From the NCBI RefSeq assembly GCF_008085905.1, contig NZ_VSFF01000008.1:310001-374000 (forward strand): a stretch of DNA of 64,000 bases. Direction: 5' to 3'. This document shows, piece after piece, positions 48,256 to 56,601 of the stretch. The stretch's first letter is position 1. Each line of letters begins with the position of its first letter. The notes beneath the pieces are model-generated. The model saw nothing but the letters and a program-made list of their open reading frames with translations, did not search any database and was not told the origin of the DNA. The stretch comes from Actinomadura syzygii. GTDB taxonomy: Bacteria; Actinomycetota; Actinomycetes; Streptosporangiales; Streptosporangiaceae. Made by a program: the position numbers and the translations under genes.

Positions 48256-49134
48256 ATGGGAATTCCAACGAAGAACAGCCGACGCGGGCCGTCCGACACG
48301 GACGGGCAGGCTTCCTCGACCGGGGCGCACGTCTCGATCAAGGGCGTCAGCGTCGAGTACGAGACCGCGCGCTCGGGCGTCAAGGCCGCGCTGAAGGACG
48401 TCAGCCTCGAGATCGAGGCCGGCGAGTTCGTGTGCGTGGTCGGCACGAGCGGTTGCGGCAAGACGACCCTGTTGAAGGCCATCGACGGCCTCGTGCCCAT
48501 CTCGTCCGGGACGGTCGAGCTGGACGGCAAGAAGGTCACCAAGCCCGGCAAGTCCCGCAGCGTGGTGTTCCAGGCGGCGTCGCTCCTGCCGTGGCGCACC
48601 GTCGTGGGCAACGTCCGCTACGGGTTGGAGATGCAGGGACGCGGCCGCGGCAAGGCCAAGGACGACACCGCCCGGACGGTGGAGAGCCTGATCGAGCTCG
48701 TGGGCCTGAAGGGGTTCGAGCACGCCTACCCGAGCGAGCTGTCCGGCGGCATGCAGCAGCGCGTCAACCTGGCGCGCGCGCTGGCGTGCGACCCGCAGAT
48801 GCTGCTGCTGGACGAGCCCTTCGCCGCGCTCGACGCCCAGACCCGCGAGATCATGCAGGGCGAGCTGGTGAAGATCTGGGGGGCCAGCAACAAGACCGCC
48901 CTGTTCATCACCCACCAGATCGACGAGGCGATCTACCTGGCGGACAAGGTGGTCGTGATGACCGCCCGGCCGGGCCGGATCCGCGAGGTCATCAAGATCG
49001 ACCTGCCGCGTCCCCGGCCGCTCCAGATCAAGCGCGACCCGGAGTTCGTGGCCTATCTGGACCAGGTCTGGACGATGATCGAGGAAGAGGGCCGCCTGGC
49101 CGCGATGCGCGACCGGGGTGTGGCCCAGCACTGA
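48256..49134 (+). CDS. ABC-importer ATPase (SsuB/TauB-like)
   Basis: 292 aa. Walker A GTSGCGKTT (about 75), Q-loop FQAASLLPWRTV, signature LSGGMQQRVNLARAL, Walker B MLLLDEPFAALD, H-loop FITHQIDEA. The unusual Q-loop has QAA rather than QDx. Start at ATG 48256 with AAAGGGGG 10 nt upstream. Ends before a strong terminator, closing the operon that began at 44261 or 47316. Confidence 0.92.
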   Translation: MGIPTKNSRRGPSDTDGQASSTGAHVSIKGVSVEYETARSGVKAALKDVSLEIEAGEFVCVVGTSGCGKTTLLKAIDGLVPISSGTVELDGKKVTKPGKSRSVVFQAASLLPWRTVVGNVRYGLEMQGRGRGKAKDDTARTVESLIELVGLKGFEHAYPSELSGGMQQRVNLARALACDPQMLLLDEPFAALDAQTREIMQGELVKIWGASNKTALFITHQIDEAIYLADKVVVMTARPGRIREVIKIDLPRPRPLQIKRDPEFVAYLDQVWTMIEEEGRLAAMRDRGVAQH

Positions 49135-49148
49135 CGGGCACGGCGAGG

Positions 49149-49185
49149 AGGGACCGGGTGAGCCGTCACGGCCCACCCGGTCCCT
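49149..49185 (+). terminator. Terminator after ABC ATPase
   Basis: Perfect 12-bp stem AGGGACCGGGTG / CACCCGGTCCCT with a 13-nt loop, 14 nt after the stop. Confidence 0.85.
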
Positions 49186-49698
49186 TCGCGTGTGCGGCGC
49201 GGATATTCGCGTTTTGCCGGGACGGATATAGCACGTCCCCTGCTGGCTTATGCTCAGAGATGCGCGCGGTCTCCTTACGTTGCTCTTGCGTATCGGCGGC
49301 ACCGGAGTAGAAAGCACTGCCTCCGGTGCCGTAATTCGATCTCCGGTCTCCTCTTTTTAATGCCTCGATCGCTCATTCTCGGCTCGCCGCGCGCGGGAGC
49401 ATGTGCGGGGAGTGAGTGATTCGCCGCCGACCGTGACGGCTCGGGAGGGGCCGCGATCGGATATCGCCTGATGGGCGGCGCGGCGGATCGCGCACGCGGG
49501 GCCGTGCGGCGCGGGGGCGCCCCGCCGCCTTCCACTGAGTGGTATGGCGCTCTTGCCCGCCCTCGGGGTCCAGGTGTTGGCTTCATCACCAATCGCAGCC
49601 CAAGGACAACGGAGTCATAGAACGCTGTCGTCCATCGCATTCCCCCCATTAAGCGGCGGATTCGAATGCGGTTTTTTGAGCGTGAAAGAGGGCCAGCA
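49186..49698. other. 513-nt intergenic region with a second hairpin
   Basis: No gene supported. It holds a perfect 11-bp inverted repeat CGGCACCGGAG / CTCCGGTGCCG (49297-49307 and 49321-49331), followed 23 nt later by a T-run. The cluster operator is absent, suggesting the ABC operon at 49699 is outside the regulon. Local base composition is less GC-rich than the genes. Confidence 0.55.
49297..49331. repeat. 11-bp perfect inverted repeat
   Basis: Arms CGGCACCGGAG and CTCCGGTGCCG around 13 nt; could be a second terminator, an attenuator or an operator. Confidence 0.6.
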
Positions 49699-50706
49699 GT
49701 GAAAACCAGACGTAGGATTCTGATGGCGGGCGTAGCGGCTGTCTTGGCGCTCACGGCGTCCGCCTGCGGTGGCGACGGGTCGGACTCCGGCGGGGGCGAC
49801 GGCGGACCCGGCACCATCAAGGTGGGCGTCGGCACCCGGCAGACGTTCGAGTTCCTGCCCGCCGAGTACGGCGTCGACCTCGGCGTGTGGAAGAAGCGCG
49901 GCCTCAACGTGGAGAACGTCTACGTGCAGGGCGGCGGCCAGGTATCGCAGGCGATGGCCGCGGGCCAGGTGCAGGTCGGGCTGACCACGGGCTCCTCCGG
50001 CGCCGACGCCATTCTCAGCGGCGTCCCGTCCAAGGTCGTCGGCCTGATCGGCAAGGACTTCAAGATGATGCAGGTGGTCGTGGCGAAGGACTCGCCGATC
50101 ACCGACGTCAAGGGGCTCAAGGGCAAGACGGTCGGCGTCTCCGCCGCGGGCTCGCTCACCGACTACCTCGCCAAGATGATCGCGGTGAGCCAGGGCTGGT
50201 CGGAGCGCGACGTCAAGCGGGCCAACACCGGCGGCCTGAACGAGCAGCTCGCCGCGCTGGAGTCCGGCTCCATCGACGCCTTCGTCTGGTCCGCGGAGGC
50301 CGGGTTCGCGCTGGAGGAGCAGGGCAAGGGCCGCGTCCTCATGGACTTCGGCGACGTGGTCAAGGACAGCGTGTTCGAGAACATCATCGCCACCAACGAC
50401 GCCGTCAAGAAGCGCGAGGCGTCGGTGCGGGCGTACCTCGAGGGCTGGTACGAGACCGTCAACTACATGAAGGCGCACCGCGCCGAGACGGTCGCGTACA
50501 TGGTCAAGAAGTTCGAGGTCTCCGAGACCGTGGCGGGCAAGACCTACGACCACGACATCGGCAACCTCTCCGGTGACGGCTCGATCCCCGAGGCCAACCT
50601 CAAGGGGCTCGCCGCCTCGCTCGTCGCCCAGGGGGTGGTGGACGACGAGCCCGCCACCGACGAGTTCTGGGACGGCCGGTTCGTGCCCGTGGCGAAGGCC
50701 GGATGA
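49699..50706 (+). CDS. ABC-importer solute-binding lipoprotein (NMT1/SsuA-like)
   Basis: 335 aa. Twin-arginine-like basic start KTRRRILMAGVAAVLALTASAC with a lipobox Cys at about residue 23; mature NMT1/SsuA fold (FEFLPAEYGVDLGVWKKRGL, MAAGQVQVGLTTGSSGADAI, GLKGKTVGVSAAGS). GTG 49699 is chosen because GAGGG is 6 nt upstream; ATG 49666 would add 11 residues. Heads a complete importer: binding protein, permease, ATPase, second permease. Confidence 0.88.
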   Translation: MKTRRRILMAGVAAVLALTASACGGDGSDSGGGDGGPGTIKVGVGTRQTFEFLPAEYGVDLGVWKKRGLNVENVYVQGGGQVSQAMAAGQVQVGLTTGSSGADAILSGVPSKVVGLIGKDFKMMQVVVAKDSPITDVKGLKGKTVGVSAAGSLTDYLAKMIAVSQGWSERDVKRANTGGLNEQLAALESGSIDAFVWSAEAGFALEEQGKGRVLMDFGDVVKDSVFENIIATNDAVKKREASVRAYLEGWYETVNYMKAHRAETVAYMVKKFEVSETVAGKTYDHDIGNLSGDGSIPEANLKGLAASLVAQGVVDDEPATDEFWDGRFVPVAKAG

Positions 50707-51542
50707 GCACCGGCGAAACGGTGCGCCCGACCGCCGGCGCCGCGGCCGACCGCCGCGGCGCGGGCGGCCCCCGGGCCCGGTGGCGGCCGTCCGGCACCGT
50801 GCTGGGCATCGCCGGGGTCCTCGCGGTCTGGCTGGTCGGCTGGGAGCTGACCGTGCGCGCCGGGGTCATCAGCCGGACGTTCGCCGCGACGCCGACCGAG
50901 GTCGTGCGGGAGATGGTGGGCCTCGCGGGCGACGCCGGGGTGCGGTCCGCGTTCGCGAGCGCGATCGGCATGTTCCTGGTGGCGTTCGCGATCGCCGCGG
51001 CGGCCGGGGTGCTCGCCGGGGCGGCGATGGGCCTGTCGAAGATCGCCTACCGGACGTTCCACCCGCTCGTCCTCGGGCTGTTCTCCACCCCCAAGATGAT
51101 CTTCATTCCGATCTTCATCCTGATCGCCGGGTTCGGCGCGACGTCGAAGATCTCCTACGGCGCCGTGTCCGGGTTCTTCCCGGTCGCGGTGACGGTCACC
51201 GCCGGCGTGCGGATGGTCGACCAGCGGCTGCTGGTGGCCGCGCGGTCGATGGGGGCCTCGCGGCTCCAGACGCTGCGCGGCGTCGTCATGCCGGGCTCGC
51301 TGCCCGCCGTCATGGCGGCGCTCTGGTACGGCATGAAGCACGCGCTGCTCGGCGTCCTGATCATGGAGCTGTTCGCGTCCCAGCGGGGCATCGGCCACTA
51401 CATCGACCTCTACAGCTCGAACTTCCGCCCCGACCGGGTGTTCGCCCTGGTCTTCGGTCTGGCGCTGTTCGCCGTCCTGCTGGGCTCGCTGTGGCGGTGG
51501 CAGGAGAAGCGGCTGAGCCGATGGAAAGGTAACCATGGCTGA
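50703..51542 (+). CDS. ABC-importer permease 1 of a two-permease system
   Basis: 279 aa. Six hydrophobic segments; ATPase-contact region GVRMVDQRLLVAARSMGASRLQTLRGVVMPGSL (about 170-202). SsuC/TauC family. ATGA overlap with the binding protein and 8-nt overlap with the ATPase. Confidence 0.9.
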   Translation: MSTGETVRPTAGAAADRRGAGGPRARWRPSGTVLGIAGVLAVWLVGWELTVRAGVISRTFAATPTEVVREMVGLAGDAGVRSAFASAIGMFLVAFAIAAAAGVLAGAAMGLSKIAYRTFHPLVLGLFSTPKMIFIPIFILIAGFGATSKISYGAVSGFFPVAVTVTAGVRMVDQRLLVAARSMGASRLQTLRGVVMPGSLPAVMAALWYGMKHALLGVLIMELFASQRGIGHYIDLYSSNFRPDRVFALVFGLALFAVLLGSLWRWQEKRLSRWKGNHG

Positions 51543-52383
51543 AACGACCACCGCCGCGGCGATGGCCGCGACCAACGTGACGATGTCCTACCGGACGCGG
51601 CGCGGGGACACCGTCGTGGCGCTCGACGACGTGAGCCTCGACGTCCGCCGGGGCGAGTTCCTGAGCCTCATCGGGCCGAGCGGCTGCGGCAAGTCCACGC
51701 TGCTCTACATCCTCGGCGGGCTGCGCAAGCAGACGTCCGGGGAGGTCACGCTGGAGGGCGAGCGGGTCACCGGGCCGACCCCCCGGAAGGTGGGCTTCGT
51801 CTTCCAGGACTACACGCTCTTCCCCTGGCGCACGATCATCTCCAACGTCGAGGTCGGGCTGGAGTTCCGCGGCACCGGCAAGCGGGAGCGGCGGGAGCGG
51901 GCCGAGCGCAACCTCGACCTGGTGGGGCTCGGCGCGTTCGCGAACGCCTACCCGAGCGAGCTGTCCGGCGGCATGCAGCAGCGCGTGGCGATCGCCCGCG
52001 CGCTGTCCCTGGACCCCGACATCCTGCTGATGGACGAGCCGTTCGGCGCCCTGGACGAGCAGACCCGCACGGTCCTCGGCGAGGAGCTCGCGCGGATCCT
52101 GGAGAAGACTGGCAAGACCATCGTGTTCGTCACGCACAGCCTGAGCGAGGCGGCCTACCTCTCCGACCGGGTCGTGGTGATGTCGGCCAGGCCCGGCCGG
52201 ATCAAGGAGATCCTGCCGGTGGACGAGCCGCGGCCGCGCGGGGACGGGTTCTCCACCTCGGCCGCGTTCAACGACCTGCGCAACGGCCTGTTCGACCTGC
52301 TGCACGAAGAGGTGCGGGCGGCGACGCTCGCCGAGATGAATCCAGGGCAGGCGTCCGGCAAGGGCGGCGGGCGCCGTGGCTAG
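51535..52383 (+). CDS. ABC-importer ATPase (SsuB/TauB-like)
   Basis: 282 aa. Walker A GPSGCGKSTLL, Q-loop FVFQDYTLFPWRT, signature LSGGMQQRVAIARAL, Walker B ILLMDEPFGALD, H-loop VFVTHSLSEA. Located between two different permease genes, overlapping both by 8 nt, so it would energise a heterodimeric membrane pair. Confidence 0.93.
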   Translation: MAETTTAAAMAATNVTMSYRTRRGDTVVALDDVSLDVRRGEFLSLIGPSGCGKSTLLYILGGLRKQTSGEVTLEGERVTGPTPRKVGFVFQDYTLFPWRTIISNVEVGLEFRGTGKRERRERAERNLDLVGLGAFANAYPSELSGGMQQRVAIARALSLDPDILLMDEPFGALDEQTRTVLGEELARILEKTGKTIVFVTHSLSEAAYLSDRVVVMSARPGRIKEILPVDEPRPRGDGFSTSAAFNDLRNGLFDLLHEEVRAATLAEMNPGQASGKGGGRRG

Positions 52384-53131
52384 GCGGGAACGGCTGACCG
52401 TCGTCGCGATCCAGCTCGGCCTGGCCGCGGTGGTCCTGGCGGTCTGGATCTACCAGACGCGCATCGGACGGGTGTCCCCGATTCTGCTGCCGCAGCCGGA
52501 GCGGGTCCTGGAGGAGTTCCCGGACCTGCTGCGCGACCCCGACTTCTGGTCCAGCCTGAAGGTCACCGTCCTTGAGCTGGCGGGCGCGTTCGGCGTCGCC
52601 ACCGCTGCCGGGCTGCTGGTCGGCGCGGTGGTCGGCGCGTGGGCGCCGGCCGCGCGGGTCGCCACGCCGCTGCTGGCCTGGGCGCAGACGGTGCCGATCA
52701 TCCTCTTCTACCCGATCTGCATCCTGATCTTCGGGATCGGGCCGATGTCCAAGCTCGCGTTCGGGGGCTTCTACGGCTTCTTCCCGATCGCGGCGAACAC
52801 CGTCCTCGCGATCTCCACCGTGCCGCCGCGCTACCTCACCGCGGCGGCGGCGCTCGGCGCGAGCCGGCGGCACGTGATCACGCGGGTGCTGATCCCCGCG
52901 GCGAGGCCGCTGATCCTGGCCGGGGTCCGGCTGGGCGCCGCGCTCTGCCTCATCGGCGTCCTCGCCGGTGAGCTGCTCGGCTCGACGGAGGGGCTCGGCT
53001 ACAAGATCGCCTCCGCGTCCGGCGGGTTCAAGACGCCGGAGCTGTACGCCTACATCACCGTCGCGCTGGTGCTCGTCGCGATCTTCAACCTCGCCATCAC
53101 CCGGACCGAGGACCGCAATGCGCAGGTCTGA
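52376..53131 (+). CDS. ABC-importer permease 2 of a two-permease system
   Basis: 251 aa. SsuC-like with contact loop STVPPRYLTAAAALGASRRHVITRVLIP (about 140-167) and GVRLGAALCLIGVLAGELLGSTEGLGYKI near the end. GTG start inside the ATPase gene. Distinct in sequence from permease 1. Confidence 0.9.
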   Translation: MARRERLTVVAIQLGLAAVVLAVWIYQTRIGRVSPILLPQPERVLEEFPDLLRDPDFWSSLKVTVLELAGAFGVATAAGLLVGAVVGAWAPAARVATPLLAWAQTVPIILFYPICILIFGIGPMSKLAFGGFYGFFPIAANTVLAISTVPPRYLTAAAALGASRRHVITRVLIPAARPLILAGVRLGAALCLIGVLAGELLGSTEGLGYKIASASGGFKTPELYAYITVALVLVAIFNLAITRTEDRNAQV

Positions 53132-53181
53132 GTGAGCGCGGCGCGCGGGCGGCCTTCCCGGCGGTCCCGGCGCGGCCCGCC

Positions 53182-54291
53182 GTGAGAGCCCCGCCGACCG
53201 CGCTGATCACGTTCCTGTTCTGCCACGGCCTCGGCGTCAACACGGTCGCGCTGCCGTTGCTGGCGGTGGACCACGGGCACGGGGCGACCGCGGTCGGCGT
53301 CCTGGTCGCGGTCTCGGCCGGCGGCCAGATCGGCGTGCGGATGGTCGTCGCCCGCTGGGCGCACCGGCTGACCGAGCGCGGCCTGGTCCTGGCGTCGGCG
53401 GCGCTGCTGTGCCTGTCGAGCGCGGTGGTGCTGCCCGCGCCGGAGATGTGGGCGTTCGCGGCGGCCAACCTCGCCCAGGGCGTCGCCCGCGGCTGCTTCT
53501 GGGTGGGCGTGCAGGCCCATGTCGTGCGCAGCGTGCCCGAGCCGCGGCGCGCGCTGGCCTGGGTCGACCTCGCGGGCGGCGCGGGGATGGTGGTCGGGCC
53601 CGCGACGATCGGCCTGGCGGGCGGCTCGGTCCCCGCCGCGCTGGCCGCCGGGGTCGCCGTCACGGCGGTCGCGGCGCTGTTCACCCTGCGCCTGACGCGG
53701 CTGCCGCTGCCGCCGCCCGAGAAGGCCACCGGCTTCGCCGGGATCGTGTTCCGCCGGACGCTGCGCCCGTCGCTGCTGGCCGCGGTCTCGACCGGCACCT
53801 GGCGCGGCATGCTCGGCTCGTACATCCCCGTGGTGCTCGCGGCGGCCGGGCACTCCGCCTCGGCGGTCGGGCTGCTGGTCGGGCTCGGCTCGGCCACGAT
53901 GATCGCCGGGTCGATGCTGGTCGGCGTCACGCCGCGGGCCCGGCTCGGCCCGCTGTACGTGCTCGGCGCGCTGGCGTCCGGCGCGTCGCTCGCCGGAATC
54001 GGGATCTGGCCGCGCGAGCCCGCGGTCGTGGTCGCGCTGCTGGTCGGCGGCGGGATCGGCGGGGGCGCGCTGCAGACGCTCAGCACGTCGCTGGCCGCCT
54101 ACGCCGTCGCCCCCGCCGAGCGCGGGCGCGTGGTGGCCGACGTCGGCACCTACCGGGCGGTCGCGCTGCTGGCCTCGCCGCTGGGCATCGCGGCGCTGCT
54201 GCCGCTGCTCGCGCTGGGCCCGGCGATGGCGCTGGTCGGGGCGTTCGCGGCGGTGCCCGCGCTGAGTCGCCCGCCCCCGCAGTCCGGATGA
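53182..54291 (+). CDS. MFS transporter
   Basis: 369 aa with about 10-12 hydrophobic spans (TALITFLFCHGLGVNTVALPLLAVDHGHG at ~6-34; AVGLLVGLGSATMIAGSMLVG near 240). Gly/Ala-rich, no substrate signature I recognise. GTG start without a good ribosome site, 50 nt after the ABC operon, probably co-transcribed. The stop codon lies in a tandem repeat. Confidence 0.78.
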   Translation: MRAPPTALITFLFCHGLGVNTVALPLLAVDHGHGATAVGVLVAVSAGGQIGVRMVVARWAHRLTERGLVLASAALLCLSSAVVLPAPEMWAFAAANLAQGVARGCFWVGVQAHVVRSVPEPRRALAWVDLAGGAGMVVGPATIGLAGGSVPAALAAGVAVTAVAALFTLRLTRLPLPPPEKATGFAGIVFRRTLRPSLLAAVSTGTWRGMLGSYIPVVLAAAGHSASAVGLLVGLGSATMIAGSMLVGVTPRARLGPLYVLGALASGASLAGIGIWPREPAVVVALLVGGGIGGGALQTLSTSLAAYAVAPAERGRVVADVGTYRAVALLASPLGIAALLPLLALGPAMALVGAFAAVPALSRPPPQSG

Positions 54292-54342
54292 CGCAGCAGT
54301 CCGGATGACGCAGCAGTCCGGATGACGCAGCAGTCCGGTTGA
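54277..54342. repeat. 17-bp tandem repeat over the MFS stop codon
   Basis: Unit CGCAGCAGTCCGGATGA: one partial copy ending with the MFS stop (54277-54291), two perfect copies (54292-54308, 54309-54325) and a last copy with A to T (54326-54342). Each copy repeats the TGA. Confidence 0.9.
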
Positions 54343-54382
54343 CGCTTCCTATTGTCCGTCCCGTCCTTGTCGAGGAGGAGAG

Positions 54383-55537
54383 ATGTTCGAGCAGACGCAC
54401 CCCCGCACCCGGGTGGTCGCCGGAGCCGGTGCCCACCGTCGCCTGCCGGAGTTGCTGGCCGACCTGAACGCGAGCTCGGTCTACGTGGTCTGCGGCCGCA
54501 CGGTCGGGAAGGGCCCCCAGCTCGCGGCGCTGCGCGAGGTGCTCGGCGACGCGATCGTCGGGGTGTTCGACGAGATCCGTCCGCAGGCCGGGCGGTCCCA
54601 TCTGGACGCGGCCGCCGCCGCCATCCGGGCGTCCGGCGCCGAGGCGGTGCTGAGCCTCGGCGGCGGCGCGGCGATCGACACCGCCAAGTACCTGATCCTG
54701 ATGCTCACCGTGGACGGTCCGCTGGACGGCTTCACGGTGCCGAAGGGGCGCGGCCGCGAGGGCCGTCCGGCACGGGCGCTCGACGGCACGGCGTGCCCGC
54801 ACATCGCCGTGCCGACGACGACCGGCTCGTCCAGCGAGGTCATGCCCTGGGCGGGGGTGCGGGACGAGGAGCTGGGCGAGAAGGTGCTCTTCCGCGATCC
54901 GCTGCTCGTCCCGGACGTGGCGGTGCTCGACCCGGAGCTGGTGGTGCCGACCGGCGCGGCGCTCACCGCGTCGAGCGGGGTCACCGCGGTGGCGCGGGCC
55001 GTGGAGGCCACCTACTCCCGGGACCGGCAGCCGATCGCCGAGGGCTACGCCCTCCAGGCGCTGCACCTGCTCTCCACCGGCCTGCCCCGCTCGATCGAGG
55101 CGCCCGGCGACCTCGGCGCCCGGCTCGACGCCCAGGTCGGCGCGCTGCTCTCCGGCATCGCGGCGGACAACGCGATGGTGTCGCTCACGCACGCGATCGG
55201 GCACGCGGTCGGCGGCCGGTACGCGCTCCAGCACGGCGTCGCCCACCGGATCTTCCTGCCCCCGGCCGCCGCCCTGCTGCTGCCCGCCGCCGGGTCCGCG
55301 GTCGGACGGGTCGCGGAGGCGGTCGGCGCGGACGGCCGGGACGCGGAAGCGGTCACCGCCGCGCTGCGCGCCATGTTCGCCCCGCTGCCCATCCCCACCC
55401 GGCTCCGCGACGTGAACGTCGACCGGGCCGACCTCCCGGCGATCGCCGAGGCGACCTCGCACGAGCCGATGATGGCCTACCTGCCCCGGGAGATGAAGGT
55501 CGAGGAGATCGAGGAACTGCTGGAGTCATGTTGGTGA
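54383..55537 (+). CDS. Iron-containing alcohol dehydrogenase/maleylacetate-reductase-like protein
   Basis: 384 aa group III dehydrogenase. NAD motif SLGGGAAIDTAKYL (about 92-105), PTTTGSSSEVMPWAGV, and metal-site histidines in SLTHAIGHAVGGRYALQHGVAHRIFLPP (about 268-295). Closest in layout to maleylacetate reductase, the last step of several aromatic routes, but other Fe-ADH activities are possible. GAGGAGGAGAG precedes ATG. It overlaps the asparaginase-like gene by 10 nt. No cluster operator upstream. Confidence 0.87.
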   Translation: MFEQTHPRTRVVAGAGAHRRLPELLADLNASSVYVVCGRTVGKGPQLAALREVLGDAIVGVFDEIRPQAGRSHLDAAAAAIRASGAEAVLSLGGGAAIDTAKYLILMLTVDGPLDGFTVPKGRGREGRPARALDGTACPHIAVPTTTGSSSEVMPWAGVRDEELGEKVLFRDPLLVPDVAVLDPELVVPTGAALTASSGVTAVARAVEATYSRDRQPIAEGYALQALHLLSTGLPRSIEAPGDLGARLDAQVGALLSGIAADNAMVSLTHAIGHAVGGRYALQHGVAHRIFLPPAAALLLPAAGSAVGRVAEAVGADGRDAEAVTAALRAMFAPLPIPTRLRDVNVDRADLPAIAEATSHEPMMAYLPREMKVEEIEELLESCW

Positions 55538-56562
55538 CGCCTCCCGCGGCGGACGGGCGGACCGGCCGCCCGGCGCGGCCGAAGGTCGCGGTCGTCTCCA
55601 CCGGCGGCACCATCGCCTCGGTCGGCCGGGACCGGCTCGACCTCACCGGCTACCCCGAGGTGGCCGAGATGCGGGCCGTCGGCGCGCTGCTGGCCGAGCT
55701 GCCGGAGCTGGCCGAGGTGGCGGACATCGGCACGGTCGAGCTGCCGAACGTGCCCAGCCACGCGCTCGGCGTGGACGGCGCGCTCGAAGTCGGACGCGCC
55801 GTGCGGAATCTCGCGGCCGACCCGGCGACGGCGGGCGTCGTGGTCACCCACGGCACGAACACGCTGGAGGAGACCGCGTTCCTGCTCGACCTGGTCTGCC
55901 CGCCCGGCACACCGGTCGTCGTCACCGGCGCGATGCGTCCCGCCACCGGGCTCAGCGCCGACGGGCCTCTGAACCTGCTCAACGCGGTCCGGCTCGCGGC
56001 CGATCCGGCGGCGCGCGGGCGGGGCGTGCTCGTGCTGCTGGACGACACCGTCCACGCCGCGCGGGAGGTCACCAAGTCGTCGGCCAACCGCCTGTCGGCG
56101 TTCCGCGGCGGCGAGCTGGGGCCGCTCGGGTTCGTCGAGGGGGACGGCGCGGTGCGTTTCCACCACGCCGCCGAGCCGTGGGCGGCCCGGGGGACGTTCG
56201 ACCCGGACGCCGTCGGCACGCCGCCGCGGGTGGACATCGTCGTGTCCTACCTCGGGGCGGACGGCGCGCTCATCGACGCGGCCGTCGCGGCGGGCGCGGC
56301 CGGGATCGTCAGCGCGGGCACGGGCGCCGGGTATCCGACACCGGCCGAGGAGCAGGCGGTGGAGCGGGCGGCCAAGGCGGGAGTGCTGGTGTGCCAGGCG
56401 ACCCGCGTCGCCTCGGGCCTGGTGACGCCGCGCCCGGCCGCGCTCGCGGACGGCGTGCTGACGGCCGGGGACCTCAACCCGTGGAAGGCGCGCCTGCTCC
56501 TGGCACTGGCCCTGACCCGCACCAACGACGCGACGACGATCCAGCCCCTCTTCGACCGCTAG
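55528..56562 (+). CDS. Asparaginase/glutaminase-fold amidohydrolase with a THGTNT motif
   Basis: 344 aa. First catalytic Thr in STGGTIASVG (about 26-35), second motif VVTHGTNTLEETAFLLDL (about 109-126), and the catalytic Lys in REVTKSSANRLSAF. In classical L-asparaginases the second motif is THGTDT and its Asp contacts the substrate's amino group; here Asn takes its place, which may shift specificity to an amide without that group. Translationally coupled to the Fe-ADH gene. It could be an ordinary asparaginase variant. Confidence 0.85.
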   Translation: MLVTPPAADGRTGRPARPKVAVVSTGGTIASVGRDRLDLTGYPEVAEMRAVGALLAELPELAEVADIGTVELPNVPSHALGVDGALEVGRAVRNLAADPATAGVVVTHGTNTLEETAFLLDLVCPPGTPVVVTGAMRPATGLSADGPLNLLNAVRLAADPAARGRGVLVLLDDTVHAAREVTKSSANRLSAFRGGELGPLGFVEGDGAVRFHHAAEPWAARGTFDPDAVGTPPRVDIVVSYLGADGALIDAAVAAGAAGIVSAGTGAGYPTPAEEQAVERAAKAGVLVCQATRVASGLVTPRPAALADGVLTAGDLNPWKARLLLALALTRTNDATTIQPLFDR

Positions 56563-56569
56563 CACGAAC

Positions 56570-56594
56570 GCCCGGCCCCTCCGCGGGGCCGGGC
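56570..56594. terminator. Bidirectional terminator between convergent genes
   Basis: Perfect 10-bp stem GCCCGGCCCC / GGGGCCGGGC, 5-nt loop, in the 39-nt gap between convergent stops. Confidence 0.85.
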
Positions 56595-56601
56595 ACATGG
56601 C

